Positions 25,801-38,577 of a stretch of 64,000 bases of DNA are shown piece by piece. The notes under the pieces are model-generated. The model saw nothing but the letters and a program-made list of their open reading frames with translations. It was not told the origin of the DNA and searched no databases. This stretch comes from Brachynemurus nebulosus (taxonomy: Eukaryota; Arthropoda; Insecta; Neuroptera; Myrmeleontidae). Within the stretch, counting starts at the first letter, position 1, and each line of letters opens with the position of its first letter. The translations under genes and the position numbers were made by a program. Location of the stretch: assembly GCA_035578155.1 (NCBI GenBank), contig JAPWDM010000002.1, positions 37,062,437-37,126,436 on the forward strand, in the 5' to 3' direction.

Positions 25801-27302
25801 AAAACTTCTGCAAGTGACTTGCATGTGTACACTAAGCATTAGAGCACCAAAATAAATAGTTTTTAGAAAAAGTTTTAAAAACAAAAGGTAACACTGTTTG
25901 AAGACGTCAATTTAAATTGAATTTTTGATATTTTTTATTCAACTTCAACCTTAGTTATTGTTATTACCCAAAAAATTAATTATTCTACTATATTTTATAT
26001 GTACATTTTGTTTTGCTGGAACGGTTTCGCATATGCAAACAGTTTGCGGACTGTCAAACATGCGATGCTGGAACACAACTTTAGTTTAACCTAGAAAGAA
26101 TAATTAAATTAAAACTTTTCAATTGTTCATTAATTCATAACTTATTAACAATAATTATGTACTCAAAAATATTTAACATGTGATAATTAATTTTGAAGCT
26201 TCCCGCTCTGTTTTGGACAGAAAATGAATGACATGTCACGACTCTATTTATTACAGGGACTCTAATTCACTGGTACAGGTGACGCCATCTGTGACACATT
26301 TTTTGAAATTCGTTGTAATTCTATTAAGGAAGTTACCCCAGGTGTATCTCACCGACTTCTTTTATTTTGTGATATGTTAGAGTACTTAAAAAAATATTAG
26401 ATACGTATTTTTTTTTAAAGTGCTAACTCGTCGATTTAAGGAATCAAAATCGCCCTTAAAGTTCACCCTCAAAAAACCCTTTTTCAGAAATATTTCGTAA
26501 ACTATTTGGAATTTTGAAATAAAGCCAACGTCAAAATGTTTCTTATAAAAAGGCGCTTATACAGGCACAAGTAGTTTACGAGATATTTTTAAAAAAATTG
26601 GTTTTGGAGGTGAACTTTAAGGGCGATTTTCACCCCTTTAAATCGATGAATTAGCACTTAAAAGAGAATACGTATCTAATATTTTTTTAAGTACTCTAAC
26701 ATATCACAAAATGAAAGAAATCGATGAGGTACACCTGGGGTACCTTCCTTGTAAGTAATGTTCAATTTTACCAACATAGATTTTCTTTTTTTTGTAACCT
26801 TATCTATTGTACTTGTCACTGGCAGTAAAAGCTCTGGCATTTTAAAATGGATTAAAATAAAAGGGTTACAGGGTTGAAATTACTCCTATGTCAAAGTAGC
26901 CCCTCAATTTACGGTACACGTGAAATACATAATTAATAACTGATGATCTATTTCTTTACAGATGAACAAGAAGACGTCCAGCGTTATGCCGAACAAATTA
27001 TCTCCCGATGTCAAACAGTTGAGATAACTGTGAAAATAAATCGGGATCAGAATCAGGAGGAGGCGCTGTTTCAAGTGAATCATTTAATCGATTGTTTAGT
27101 GGTTAGTTTAAGAACAGATCCGTCGGGCACGAAGGCCCGATGTTTAGCATTTATGAACGCCTGTTCGGAGCACACCGTTGAGGGTGTTACCGATAAGAAT
27201 TTCGAAACGGCACTGTTGGGCTGTACACTGGACGATCAGAAACGAATTAAGAAACGCCTTCAGGGATTGCTTAATTATTTTGATAAATCAAATGTAATGT
27301 AA
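16829..27302 (+). CDS. BAG2: BAG2 co-chaperone, complete, four exons
   Basis: BAG2 binds the nucleotide-binding domain of Hsp70/Hsc70 in the cytosol, promotes nucleotide exchange, and in vertebrates restrains the CHIP ubiquitin ligase. My exon model is 16829-16844, 17089-17199, 17772-17984 and 26962-27302. All three introns are GT-AG and phase 1, giving 226 residues against 211 in the human protein. Residues about 55-100 form the coiled coil (MKAKDRLIRVLDQLESH) and about 114-226 the BAG2-type C-terminal domain, including GCTLDDQKRIKKRLQGLL. The N-terminal 45 residues are less conserved and rest on exons 1-2. The ATG at 16829 was chosen because its phase joins the acceptor at 17089. AATAAA at 27369-27374 is a likely poly(A) signal. 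Confidence 0.9.
17772..17984 (+). CDS. BAG2: BAG2 exon 3 (coiled-coil exon)
   Basis: It follows a poly-T tract and CAG, and ends at GAAA|GTAGGT. It encodes the segment starting V-R-Y-P-V-I-P-Q and containing FCEIVNMKAKDRL, which matches the start of the conserved BAG2 region. A second in-phase acceptor lies 12 nt downstream (CCCAG before TAATACC) and would remove four residues. The next exon is 8,977 bp away. Confidence 0.9.
19088..19309. mobile_element. 222-bp pogo/Tigger-like MITE in BAG2 intron 3
   Basis: The ends CAGTAGAACCTCTGTTAA and complement GAGGTTCTACTG are flanked by TA (19086-19087 and 19310-19311). The CAGTAGAACCTC terminus and TA duplication match the pogo branch of Tc1/mariner elements. 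It has no coding capacity. Confidence 0.8.
19700..20000. repeat. Two-copy tandem repeat, about 158-bp period
   Basis: Unit 1 starts near 19700 and unit 2 near 19858. Both contain GCCATCTAGGAACCA / ACCATCTAGGAACCA, a GCATAATTTCTGA motif, and TTCAGAAGTTATGCCACTTG. An A-rich tract and ACAGATGGACGGACACC follow. The arrangement recalls the tail of a non-LTR element, but this assignment is weak. Confidence 0.6.
20218..21005. mobile_element. 788-bp TTAA-flanked element (piggyBac-like MITE)
   Basis: TTAA at 20214-20217 and 21006-21009 flanks ends CCCTTTTAG and CTAAAGGGG, a typical piggyBac arrangement. The interior (about 20290-20890) is closely similar, in reverse orientation, to 44788-45400 inside the JAK gene. 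A short palindrome GACGAGCTGAGCTCGTC lies just inside the right end. No transposase frame is seen. Confidence 0.75.
21660..22190. repeat. Cluster of GGCTACACGAGCG and TTTGCGCAAAC repeats
   Basis: GGCTACACGAGCG-like motifs occur near 21683 and 21893. From about 21925 a unit with AAACATAAGTTTG.GCAAA.GATACGTGTG occurs twice, about 95 bp apart. Open frames on the minus strand here are translations of these repeats (KVCVV / NKSLC patterns). It looks like overlapping MITE remnants. Confidence 0.5.
22375..26325. other. BAG2 intron 3, remaining repeat-poor part
   Basis: I see no nested gene. Sequences near 23945-24130 and 25665-25850 share ACTTGC/GCAAGT-rich words with GTGTACAC and may be two decayed copies of one MITE. 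The rest is AT-rich without domain-bearing frames. Confidence 0.35.
26326..26750. mobile_element. 425-bp palindromic MITE next to BAG2 exon 4
   Basis: The ends AAGGAAGTTACCCCAGGTGT and complement face each other. Arms of about 190 bp carry GAGTACTTAAAAAAATATTA and a CGCCCTTAAAGTTCACC block, and inverses. No clear target duplication is seen. Confidence 0.75.
26962..27302 (+). CDS. BAG2: BAG2 exon 4 (C-terminal Hsp70-binding domain)
   Basis: It starts after CTTTACAG and stops at TAA 27300-27302. It encodes DVQRYAEQIISRCQTVEI, then VNHLIDCLV, and the family-typical C-terminus ALLGCTLDDQKRIKKRL. The phase fits the exon 3 donor, giving an N residue across the junction. The palindromic MITE at 26326-26750 lies about 210 bp before its acceptor. 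Confidence 0.9.
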
Positions 27303-27374
27303 CCTAGTCTTGTTTTGTTTTAAGTTGTTTTAGTTTTTTACTTCCATTGGGCACATAGACTGATTCAAAATAAA

Positions 27375-30173
27375 TATTATTTAAGTGAAGTATTATCAAT
27401 TTGCGTTCAGTTAATTTAAGCAGTTGATTAGTTACCTGTAATTATTTCATGTCCGCCATTTTGTTTTTGTGACTTTAATTTTTTTTTTTAAATATAATTC
27501 ATACAGATTTAATTCGTATATTTTTTTATTTTTATATCAGAATTAAATTAGCTTTTAAATAAAAATTAAATATATTTTTATATAACATTTGAAAACGATA
27601 CATAAATTTTCAAAATTCAAAAGTATTTTTACAATTGGCATTCTGTTTGCTCGGTGGAAATTTGGATTGGGTTTTTCGTTAATTAATTCATGAAATAGAA
27701 GTATACCAATAAAATTCAAAGTTGGTTTAGCATACCTTAAATTTGTTAAATTGAACTTTTTAACTTGGAATATTAGTACAAATGAAGAAATACACTCCCC
27801 GTAGAAAGTAATAAAATTTTAAAAAGTCCTGTAAAAATTTATTTAAAAAATACCGTTTGTTATGTCTCGAAAAACCAAAATTCCAACGTAACCGTTTAAT
27901 ATTAGCTTTGCACATATCGTCAGTACACAGAAAAAGTGATACAATTAAAAAAAAGGACAGTTTTTTCCATAGAACAAATAGAACGAATACAACTATCTCT
28001 TTTCTGCAATCACTTATGGGCATTTAGGTGCATCTTAGGCTGCTTAGTAGTCACTTGCTCAGTACCCGTCGCTGAGTGTAGGTCAGTCAAACAACAATGG
28101 ATTTGATTGTTGTTAGCATTGTAGAACCCGCACAAGTAGCGTTGTGGTATCACACATGTATGTGAACCAGGGTCACGTGACGGCTATCACCACCACCGAT
28201 CACTCACACTAACAGAGTTTACCGCACAAATACAAAGTAAACACCGTGCACGTATACAACATATTTTATCTCTAGTGCTCTATGGTTTTTTCAGTAGAGC
28301 CATTTAAAAGTTTTGTTGTTTACCGTAAAACTTGTCATGATTTTGGATTTCTAAAATTTTCAAAACTGTTTTGGGAATAAATCATATTAGTACTTGCCTT
28401 GTATCCTAACAATTTAATTTTGGTAAAAAAATTTGCTACTTTAAAATAAGGGAAAAAGGACAAAATTGCTTTTCAACGGTCATTTTTGGAAGTAGTAGTA
28501 TATCGTTCTGGGATATGAAAATATGCAAATTTTGCTATACATTTACATGTGTCACTCTTTCTCTGTATTGGCGATATTTACATACATAGAAAACTCTCAT
28601 GGCGCACGCTCCCATTTAACAATTACGTCATCATACAAGATGTGTATAATGCACATAATACATAAGCAATATTTCTATCTCTACTTACTGTGCCCGCTGT
28701 CGCCGGCGAGTGACGAGGCACCGTTACCTTTTTCAAAGGATCATGATACAACCAAAACACGTCATATATCAACACAAACATGGGAATGTATTAGTGTAAT
28801 ATGGTGCGCAGCTCGCATATACATAGCATATACTATTATGGCCAAACATTTGTGATGAACAATCAACAATTAAAAATGAATTTATTTATTTTAAGAAAGA
28901 TATCCCTTTATTTTGATAATTTTTTTATTCGATAGAATTTTTACACTTAAATACGACACACTTCATACTTTTTTCCGTTTAAATTTCACGAGTTGATTAA
29001 AAAAATTATGATATTCGTTACGACGTGAACCTCATGAAGTCATGACGGACAGTAACAGACTAAATCAGTAGCGGTGTAAATTGCAACTTACGAGCGACAG
29101 ATTTGTATATGTAGGCTGCTTCTAGTTATTCTGTGGTATAATAATACTCCTCCGTGTTTCAAAGCGAATATGTTTGGGTGTGTTAGTATGTTGTTTACAA
29201 TCTAACCTTGTGTGTTTTCTATTTTTTTTACCTGTTAAAAAAAACAAACAATGATAAAAATTTATGTTCTGAAGTTTTGTCATCTAAGTAATAGTTTGTA
29301 ACAGTAAATTATGCAAATATATACATCAGAAGCCGCCCATGACCTATGACTTTCTCATTCAACAATTTCTCCTCCAACGGCGCCAGTGGATTCTTAAATG
29401 GGAGTTTCCTCTGTACATTTGTTCTCAAACTTTTTGGTCCACAATCCCCTTTTGCATTTAATAATTTCAGATGACTACCCTGAAAAAAGGGTATGTGTAA
29501 AAAAACCTAAACAAAATAGGTATTTATCAATTTTTTCGGCGACCTCAAAGTATTTTTCTTCGTGGCCTCTACTTTGATAATCATTTGTTGACCGCACCTT
29601 TACGTCTGCGATTTCATCAATTGACGATTTTAGCTTTATTTTTTTTTTTGAGAGATCATCACAAATGGTATTAATCCCAGTGTAAATTACAGTTTAACGT
29701 CCAAATTTTTGATTTTAGATCTAACTCAGAGGTACCATTTTTCAGCCATCTTTTTTTCTTTACAGTTATTACATGGTTATACTGTAATTCGCTAAAAATT
29801 CATTGCCCACTTTAAAAATTACATTTTCTGTAAAAAATTGCGTAGATTTTAATGATGCAAATAACAAACAATATTTTTATCTGTGTCGTATAGTTTTTGA
29901 CATAGATATGTTTTTGAGCTGAGGTACATAGATATGTTTTTGAGCTTGAGGAGAAAAAAATCGTGACGCTTAAAATTGGTATAAAAAATGTGACGGTCTG
30001 CGTATAATCTAAGTACGAGTAATTGAAAACTACATAAAACAGAAACTTCTTCCAGAGTATACTTTACGTACTTTTATTTCACATAATGAGCTATTTTCTC
30101 AAAATATCTACATCTCTATGATTGAAATTTTAATTTAAAAATTGCTATGTAACCACATGAGAAAATTGTTTAA
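27375..30173. other. Intergenic region downstream of BAG2
   Basis: I find no supported gene. The longest frame (28523-28855, 110 codons) has no recognisable motif and biased composition. Short GC-richer patches at 28060-28200 and 28680-28730 show no domain. Confidence 0.4.
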
Positions 30174-30377
30174 CACCAGGGCGGCGACACGGGTTATTCG
30201 AAACTACAACTCTATAGTTGGAATATTAATTTCTAAAAAACAAACAATATTCCTAGGTAACCGAATTGGAAAATTTCGTTGCTAAAGTGGAATTAACAGA
30301 AGGTGTTTTTTAGTTGGTTAAATTAATATCTCGATTATAGACATGTAATCCCAAATACCTGTGTCGCCGCCCTGGTG
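30174..30377. mobile_element. 204-bp TIR element
   Basis: The ends CACCAGGGCGGCGACAC and exact complement GTGTCGCCGCCCTGGTG are unusually GC-rich for the region. No target duplication is clear. The CAGGGCGG core recalls hAT termini, but the superfamily is not settled. Confidence 0.65.
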
Positions 30378-31767
30378 ACAGATTGCTACATATTTGAGAA
30401 AATGGTCCATTTAGATAGCATTTTAACAAGCAGACGGTCATAGGTGCTGTACGACGTCAGGTGAAACCGGACTAACTGTGACACAACGCTGTACGTCGTC
30501 AATAGTTCCATATAAAATGTATTAGTTGTCAAAACAGTATATCAGTTGGTCGTTTTGTCATTATAAGCTATAATCATATACGTGTTAATTTATTTTCTAA
30601 AATTTTAACATAGATATGAGATTTTGGTTGAGGTACAGATGGTCATAAGTGAATAAACCAGATAAGTAGCTAATGTTTGTTGTTCTCTCTAGTGTACCTA
30701 TTAAACCATAAAATAATTCAGTATTTTTTCGTGCAGCAAGGAAAATTCTCTTATTATTCTTTTTTTTTTTTTTTTTTTTTAACCCAACAATGTTTATTTT
30801 ATATTAATATCTCTGAAATTAAAGACAAATTCTTCTGTATATTAGAGAAACAGATTTTCACCTAACAAAATAAATTTTTATTTATTTTTAGAATCTTATT
30901 TTCCTGCAATATTATTTGAATTGTTATCCTCAAAAAACTTACTATCCATTTACAGATTTACTAGATAATAATCTGCTATTTTCATTATAGATTGTTATTT
31001 ATTCAAAGATTAAAAAAAAAAAAGCTTCCTCGATTTTGAGAAAAATACTACATTGTTTTCCTAAATTTACAAACTTTTATTTTTTAACAAAAGCTATACA
31101 GTAGCTTTTGTATAATTAAGTACTTTAAACTGTTAAAGATTTTTTTAATTTTCCTCTTAAAAATACTTCTATTTTATGAATTAAAGCGTCTTTTAAATTT
31201 CCTGTCTTGTGACTTCTCTAAGTAACTTGGCTTTTTTGTGTTGCATGGACGTTAATTTGATAAAGTTATGCTATGGAATAAATTCCCAGATAACTATTTT
31301 TCAGTTTTCATTTATTTATTTATTTTTATTCATTTGTTATTTTCATAAATAAAATGTCAGAATGACTATTTTTGAGTTCATTAATCATTATATTACTGAA
31401 AAGTTAGATTAAATTTAGAAAATCATTTTTTAAATGAAAATGTTATTAAGGCGGTTGGCGCCTTAGAGAAATAAATTACTAAATTCCAAGAGTATCATTT
31501 ATTGTCTGAATTCTTGAAAATGTATTTATTTGATTGAGGGTTTTTGGTGTATTTTCGAAAATAACCCTATTAGTTTCGTGTTAAAAACTTTACTTCTTAA
31601 AAATTTTTATCATATAAACTCTTGGAAAAAATGAATAGCGAAATTTGTGCAGAATTTTTAGCCTACACGGTGCTAAAATGGTAGCAGTTGGAAGCAATTG
31701 ACAATTTTGTGTTTCCATTTGTTTGCAATAGGTGCGAATAACATCCCAAAAAGTATGTTAGTTAGTA

Positions 31768-31972
31768 TTAGTGTCAAACCGAAACAGGATTTACAATCGA
31801 AACCGAAAATTATTTAGACATGTTAAAATTTCAGTTGTATGCTGAAATTTAGTATATATACGAGACACGAACTCGCCCGAACGAAGCGCGACAATTCACG
31901 AACTTTGAGTTTCGGTGTGGCCGAAGTTTCCGCTGATTTTTGACCGAAACCGAAGGTTCGGTCGGTCACTAG
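31768..31972. mobile_element. Possible hAT-like MITE
   Basis: Imperfect inverted ends TAGTGTCAAACCGAA and the complement of TAGTGACCGACCGAACC face each other. The right part is rich in CCGAAACCGAA motifs. No duplication was identified. Confidence 0.35.
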
Positions 31973-33206
31973 TTTGTATTTCGTAAACAAATCATCACAA
32001 ATTTTATTAACTGTACGTAAAAGTTTAATAAAGAAACCTTGCCTACTGGCAGTTATTTTCTTAATCACTAGTACAATTCCAAATATGTTAGAATTTCTTC
32101 AAATTTTGATACTTCAAAAATTATTAATTAATTCTTAAAAAACTCTAATGTGCTAACCACCTTGAACTTTTTTTTTTAAATCTATTTTACGTTTTTAACT
32201 CTGTGAATACAATGTCACATTGCTGTGTATCTTTCTTTAAGAAGAAATAAAATATTGGTGTCTGGGAATATTTGTGTTTTGTGACTTCTCTTCATTTTTT
32301 TTTTTTATTATTATTTTATTTTATTTATTTTTTTGGCTTACAAATGATTTTATAAAAAATATATTTTTTCCACAGATTTTGTCTGTTGGAATATAAAAAC
32401 ACAATTGGGGAAACATGGAAGATTTTTCTTGAGTTGTGCTTATTTTTCCTGTGTTTAGGATCATCACATAATGGAAAATTATAACTATTTAATACGTCAG
32501 TATTAGTTAAAAATTAAAAACATAGTAAATTCATTGTTAACTACCAAATAAATTATTCTGTTTCTGTTTTTCAAATGTTATTTCGTATAACATTGCCTTT
32601 TTTCATTCATAACAATTTTTTTTAAAGTAATATATGGCAAAATTCATATTTACTACTTATAAAATGAAAAATATTAGAAAAATTTAATAATTGTTTTATT
32701 TTTGTATCCTAAAGTATGGAGCAAAATATATTTAAGAAGATTTAGAAACGTTTTTGTACCTATAGTATATTATGTAAGCTATATTTGATAAACTTTTTTG
32801 TTGCCACCGACTCCTGAAATAATTTGATCTGTAGTGTCCAGTTTAGTTTATATTTTTAAAGTACGCATGCGCTATTTATGAACAGTAAAGTAAGTGTTCT
32901 TTTTATAATACAGGTACGAAAAAAAAAAAAATATATATTGTTGTCTTTTCAAGAAAGAAAGAAATATATTTTTTACTTTTTTCAAGTAATACTATAAACA
33001 CGTCATTTAGTATACAGCGTGATTCATATAATATGAGTGTAATGCAGTATTTATTACGAAATAATAATAAATAGAAAAAATATTTTCAGCTTTTTATTTG
33101 ATTACTAAATATTTTACATTAAAATATATTGCAAATACACATATTATTTGTATTATACATTTATACATAGAATTCGTTATCATCCTGTATACTTCTAAAT
33201 CTTTAC

Positions 33207-33526
33207 ATGGTGGCCACATTACTGTAAAACCTGGAAATGTCAGGGAATTCTAAATTTTCTGGAAAAGTCAGGTAATTTTACCAGAAGGCTGAAAAAAAAT
33301 TGATTTTTATAATTTTGTTTATTTAGGGATGAAACTTCAATCGAAATTTTTCGCTTTTTCACATTTTATTAAGAAAAAGTGTTAAAAAGTTATTAAGCTA
33401 TTTTGTTTTTTGGGATAAAGTAGAGGCGACATTTTTCACAAAATAGTCAGGGAATTTTTTAATAAAATTTCTAAAAAACCTAAAATAATCAAGAAATTTG
33501 ATCTTTAAAAATCTGTGGCCACCATG
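33207..33526. mobile_element. 320-bp TIR element with GGTGGCCACA ends
   Basis: CATGGTGGCCACA and its exact complement bound the element, with further inverted similarity around GTCAGGGAATT. The termini resemble GTGGCCAC-type MITEs. No coding frame is present. Confidence 0.6.
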
Positions 33527-33805
33527 CTTTAGTTAAAGGGAAAAAGAAATATAATTTTATTCCCATTTATTCAAAGTGTATTATCAAAAGAACACTTGCT
33601 GTATATATCGTTTTTGGTATAGGAAGGCCAAGAAACCTGTTATTTTTAAGCGGCAGTTTCAGTTATATTAATTACAGAATATAGTTTAGAATGTTTTTAG
33701 CAGTTTGCTCAAATTTACCCGTAATCTTAATGAAATTTATATGTAAATTAAATAAATAAGTAAAGCTGGTTTTGAAAAAATAACATGCAATAGCCATAGT
33801 ACATA

Positions 33806-34210
33806 CAGTGTTGCCAAATAAATGCGAAAGTATTTAAAGCGTGATTCGTTATTGAAAATTAAACACGCTTCTAAAAATTAGATGTTTTTTTGTTTTTTTT
33901 TTTGAAATTGCTGAAGAGTTAAAGAAATGGCATTTTGTGGGCGTGTTCTGTCAGTAAAAAGAATACCTATGAATAATTTTTTTAATTTTGTTGTGATCTT
34001 TTAAAGGGGTCAAACATGTAACCCCTATTCCATTTCTTACCAAAACTTTTTAACAAAACAAGAATTCTTAATTTAAAAATATGCGTTGAAAAGAACGATT
34101 TATTTCAAAACTTTTTTTTTAAACTCTAGTTTCTTAATAAAAATATTTTTTTTAATTTTCGGCGTGGAATCACCCCCTAAAAACTTTTGCACTTATTTGG
34201 CAACACCCTG
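33806..34210. mobile_element. 405-bp Tc1/mariner-like MITE, TA duplication
   Basis: The ends CAGTGTTGCCAAATAAATGC and the complement of CAGGGTGTTGCCAAATAA are flanked by TA (33804-33805 and 34211-34212). Confidence 0.7.
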
Positions 34211-34805
34211 TATAGTGTGATATTAGGAGAATATTCTTAAAACTGTTCATTAGGCTAGCTGACTGTAAACACTCGAGAAAAAGTTGAGAAAAACTAACTG
34301 TAAACGCTAAGCAAAGGCTCGAACCAGTGAAATACATCACAATTCTAATTTTGACTGTTCCAGACTTAATAGGGGATTTATTTTTGTAAATTGTATAAGT
34401 CTACTCTTTATTTGAACTGTTTAACAACTTACCTATTTACAAACTAAAATTCTTTTTGGGGTTCCGTAGTCAAAAAGCATGGGAATCTTATAATTTCGTC
34501 AAATCCATCCGTCTGTCATACTCTCATAGTTTCTATATATTCATAGTCTTTTGGATTTATGAGCATGAAGTAGCCAAAAAATTATCTTCTTTGAGGTATT
34601 TCCCCGATATTAAAAAATGAAGATGGAAATTTTCACGTACCCTATCGTTAGAAAGTACCCTATTTAAAATGAAATATGTACATAACGTTTATTTAGGAAA
34701 TATTGAGCTTCAAAGTAACATGTAAAATGTTAGTTAGCTACGGAATCCTAAGTTAATTGTGTTCGAAACATGCTTGGTTAATTTTTTTGTTAATTGAGCG
34801 ATATA

Positions 34806-36206
34806 CTGTGTGAGTTTTTTGAGAGTTGCCATTTTTATTACAGCCAAACCGTTGATTTAATCGAAAAATTGTTCAGATAAGAGTTGTAGATATCGACGGG
34901 GGCAAGCAATTGCTGTAATCAGGAGCTTTGTAGTTCTTATGGTTTTCCAGCTATGATGCAAATTTATAGTTTTTTAAATGGAAACGTATGTTTAAAGTTT
35001 TTCAAAAATTTGTTTATGATTCAAAACTACCAGTAACATTTAAATTTTCATTGTTTTATCTCACATTTTTGAGTAATTACGTTTTAAAAATCACACTTTT
35101 AAATTTCGTACTCAAGTGCTTGCAAACGATTAGGATTTTACGTAATTTAAAAAGATATTAGCTAAATATGCCCGCCATTTTAATCAATGTAGTAACAAAA
35201 AATTAAACGATTAGTACGTTTTCCATCGGAAATTAAAATTATTAAATAGATTAAATTACCATATAAAAATGATAACTAAATACAATAAGGAAATAGAATT
35301 TCAGTTTTAATTCGTTAAAAAATAAAAAAATAAATACTCTGAAAAGTCACTGTTTGACAGATACATAGGCGTCTAAACATATTTTTATAGTATTTTAAAA
35401 ATAAATGAAAAGTTTTTTGTGAAAAAACTTCTCCTTTTTAATTTGATTTTTAATAAAAAGAAAATACTATCGAATTTCAAATAATATTACACTATCTGAG
35501 TATATTTATTAATAATATTTTCGTTTCTAGTTAACTTCACTTTGCTATTATTAAGAAACGCCAATGTCACTTTGTTGTATACACGTATTTTATTGCCAAC
35601 TATTGTTCTCTAAATAAATAAAAAATAAATATATTTTTCAGTAAATTAATGAATAAATTCAAATTCTTTTTAAATTAATTTACTTTAAATACTAATCTTT
35701 TAAAGTAATTTGATTTTATTGTGCAAAAATATTAAAAACTTGAGAAATAAACATCTATATTCATCGGACGTCTATATTCCAAAATCTTAATTACTACCAT
35801 TTGTGCTATAGATACAATAGTGGGAAAGATTCTTTTCTTGGATGTAATAGAAATGTAACCGACCAAAACACTGTTGATTGAACTAGCCTCAAATACATAC
35901 GCGTATTTTTACCGCCTAATTGATAAAGAAAAATTCAAAAAAATAAACTTGGGTAAAAAATTTTTTTTTCTTCATCTATGTTATTAATTGATGCATTAGA
36001 TCAGTTTTATCGAAAAATTAACATATCGTCTCATTTAAAAATCTATAAGTTTGTATCAGAGCTCGAAAACCATAAGAGCTATAAAGCTCCTGGCGATAGC
36101 AATCGGTTGCCCCTGTCGATGTCTACAACTCTTATTTGAACAATTTTTCGATGAAATCAACGGTTTGACTGTAATGAAAATGGCAACTCTCGAAAAACTC
36201 ACACAG
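34806..36206. mobile_element. 1.4-kb TA-flanked element with ~180-bp TIRs
   Basis: The ends CTGTGTGAGTTTTTTGAGAG and complement are flanked by TA (34804-34805 and 36207-36208). The TIRs run to about 34985 and from about 36020 and contain AGCCAAACCGTTGATTT and AAGAGTTGTAGATATCGAC. The ~1 kb interior shows no transposase. The same TIR sequence makes up the small element at 47988-48324. It is probably a non-autonomous Tc1/mariner relative. Confidence 0.75.
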
Positions 36207-36878
36207 TATTTTTGTGTAATAACTCTTTTCAATCTCTGGTGCTCATTTTATTTATTTCCTAGAACTCAGAGATCTATATTATGGCCCTAATTGTAAATTT
36301 TAAACTTTTTCAAGTACAAAAATATTTAAAGTTACGAAATTAGATTCTAAGTTACGTATAATGATAATTAGTTCATGGATTTTACGGACTCATTTACAGA
36401 CTGATTTTTTTTGTTTCTCACGTTACATAACTTGCAAATATGTGATTTTTTTCCTAACGGAATGTTTTTTTATCCACTTTTTTTTTTTTTACTTTTTAGT
36501 TAATTTCAGTGAAAATATATAAACGAACATTTTTGAATATAAAAATTTATATTTGAAATTTGTCGATTAAAACGGCCAAATATTACTTTAATAGTAATGA
36601 AATAAAGCTTGTTTTTTTACAAGTGTTTCAAACGAATCAGATCAATAATATTCCACGTTAACTTTAGGAAAATAAGTGTTATAAGAAAAGCTTTGTATGT
36701 AATTATGTATCAAATAATCAAATAAACATTTTCTTTCACCATAAAATTTTGCATTTTATATTTTTCTCCGTTAACTCCTTTGATGATTAAGACCATGTTC
36801 CTGCCACTCTTCATAATTATATCTTTTATGAGAAAATATACCGCTTACTGTCCAAATCCACGAGATGGCGCTGATAAT

Positions 36879-37583
36879 ACCGGAAAGAAGTTGGCGCCGA
36901 AAGTTGGAAAATCTTTCTATTTTTTATATGGCTAAATTGCTCCCAAATTGCTCCTTTGGAATCAGTAATTGCTCCACCTGGAACTTAATGACTTAATTAG
37001 ATATTTACAAAAAAAAAAACTTTTTTGTTTGACCATTTCGATTATCAAAATCTTGTCAAATAATGCATTTTTATACAATTACATTATATCAAAAAATTGC
37101 TCCCAATTTGCTCCATGTAATTTAAAAGTTAGTTATTAATTTCTCTGAATAATAATTAAAATATATTAAAATAAAAAATATTATGAATTAGGTTATGTAT
37201 TATTAAAACGTATAGGCAATCCATTATACCTTTAAGTCGTTTGCATATATTTAAGGATAATTGAATTTTGACAACTGCTTAACATTATAAAAAAACAAAA
37301 TATTTTAATAATTATTCAAATAAATTAAGATTTAGCTTTTAAATTAAATAGAGCAAACTGGGAGCAATTTATTGACGTAAAGAAATTATATAAAAAAAGT
37401 ATTATTTTGGGAGATTTTGATAACTTAAATAACGGAAAAAAAATTTTTTCTTTATAAATAACTAATTAAATAATTAAGTTTCAGGTGGAGCAATTACTGA
37501 TTTCAAAGGAGCAATTTGGGAGCAATTTAACCAGATAAAAAACAAAAAGATTTTTAAACTTTCGGCGCTAACTTCTTTCCGGT
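36879..37583. mobile_element. 705-bp element with 9-bp target duplication (Mutator-like)
   Basis: TIRs start ACCGGAAAGAAGTTGGCGCC and end in the near complement. The sequence GCTGATAAT is present immediately on both sides (36870-36878 and 37584-37592). Nine-bp duplications are typical of Mutator-like elements. The arms are rich in repeated ATTGCTCC words (GCTCCCAAATTGCTCC and inverses). No coding frame is seen. Confidence 0.75.
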
Positions 37584-37666
37584 GCTGATAATACTTATAG
37601 GCTAGAGTCCCTATAACAAAAGAGTCCAGACACCGGCCATTTATAGGGAAAATAAAGAAATAAATA

Positions 37667-38577
37667 CAGCAATCCCCCGAAGAACACGATTAATTGGTTC
37701 CGTGTTCTTCGAAATCGTGTTGTTCGAGACCCCAGAAGATAGGCATTTTCTATTACAAGTGTGAAAATAAAAAAATATAAAAAATTCCAAAGAAATAACG
37801 CAACGAAATTTGAATTACATATTTACATACACATTTCTACGCAATGCGTATTTATTAAAATTTATTTCGATTAAAATAGAATGGAATTGAGCATTCGTTA
37901 GCTCTGAAGTCGGTCTATCATAAAAATTTATTGAAAACTTAGATCCTAAGTATCTCGTAAACGGTGCATCATAGCTCAAAAATAACGAAATTTTTGACGG
38001 CTCAAACAAAGCAAGTTGTCGATATTCCAAACATATTGCGACTGTTAAAACCTACTTTTCGTTATCGAAAATTATCGATGTTGAAAATAACGACATTTTC
38101 AAAATTTAAATATGTAAATTTCTACATATTCTGCTGCGTTCGGTTCTGTCAATTGATCGTCAATGAATGTATTCACTGCCCTCATCATTTACTTTTAAAT
38201 GATGTATGCACATGCGCACACTAATTCCTACATCATTTAGAAGTAAATGAGAGGGCAGTGAATACATTCATTGACGATCAATTGACAAAACCGAACGCAG
38301 CATTCGTTATCATTTCTATTACAAAATTCTTAAAAATTTTAGTAGTTTTTATTTCCAGCATTTTTCTTTTATAATGACAGATTCAATTTACACGATTTTT
38401 ATTCGTGTAAATCAAATCCACATTGAACTGATATATTCGCGGGCATTGAGGACTGATGTAACTTTATATCAAATATATATGTATTTTATTCTTTTTCAAA
38501 AGAATTACTTAAAAATCGTGTTTTTTGAAACCGTGTAATTCGGGGGAAGGGTACCCGTGTTCTTCGGGGGTTGCCTG
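37667..38577. mobile_element. 911-bp pogo-like element carrying other repeats
   Basis: The ends CAGCAATCCCCCGAAGAACA and the complement of CAGGCAACCCCCGAAGAACA are recognisable. The left flank is TA and the right flank TT. Outer inverted segments GGCCATTTATAGGGAAAATA (37635) and its near complement (about 38695) suggest it sits inside a second element. It contains one copy of the ~265-bp unit found in tandem at 63130-63830, and the palindrome 38134-38300. Confidence 0.6.
38134..38300. repeat. 167-bp hairpin
   Basis: CTGCGTTCGG and its complement bound arms containing TCAATTGATCGTCAATGAAT and inverses, around a short loop with CACATGCGCACAC. The inner arm (AAATGATGTA...CATGCGCACACTAATT) is shared with the palindrome at 48808-49003. 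Confidence 0.7.

Noticed and set aside
28523..28855. 110-codon frame downstream of BAG2
   Set aside because: No domain, no flanking splice context, and composition like surrounding non-coding DNA.
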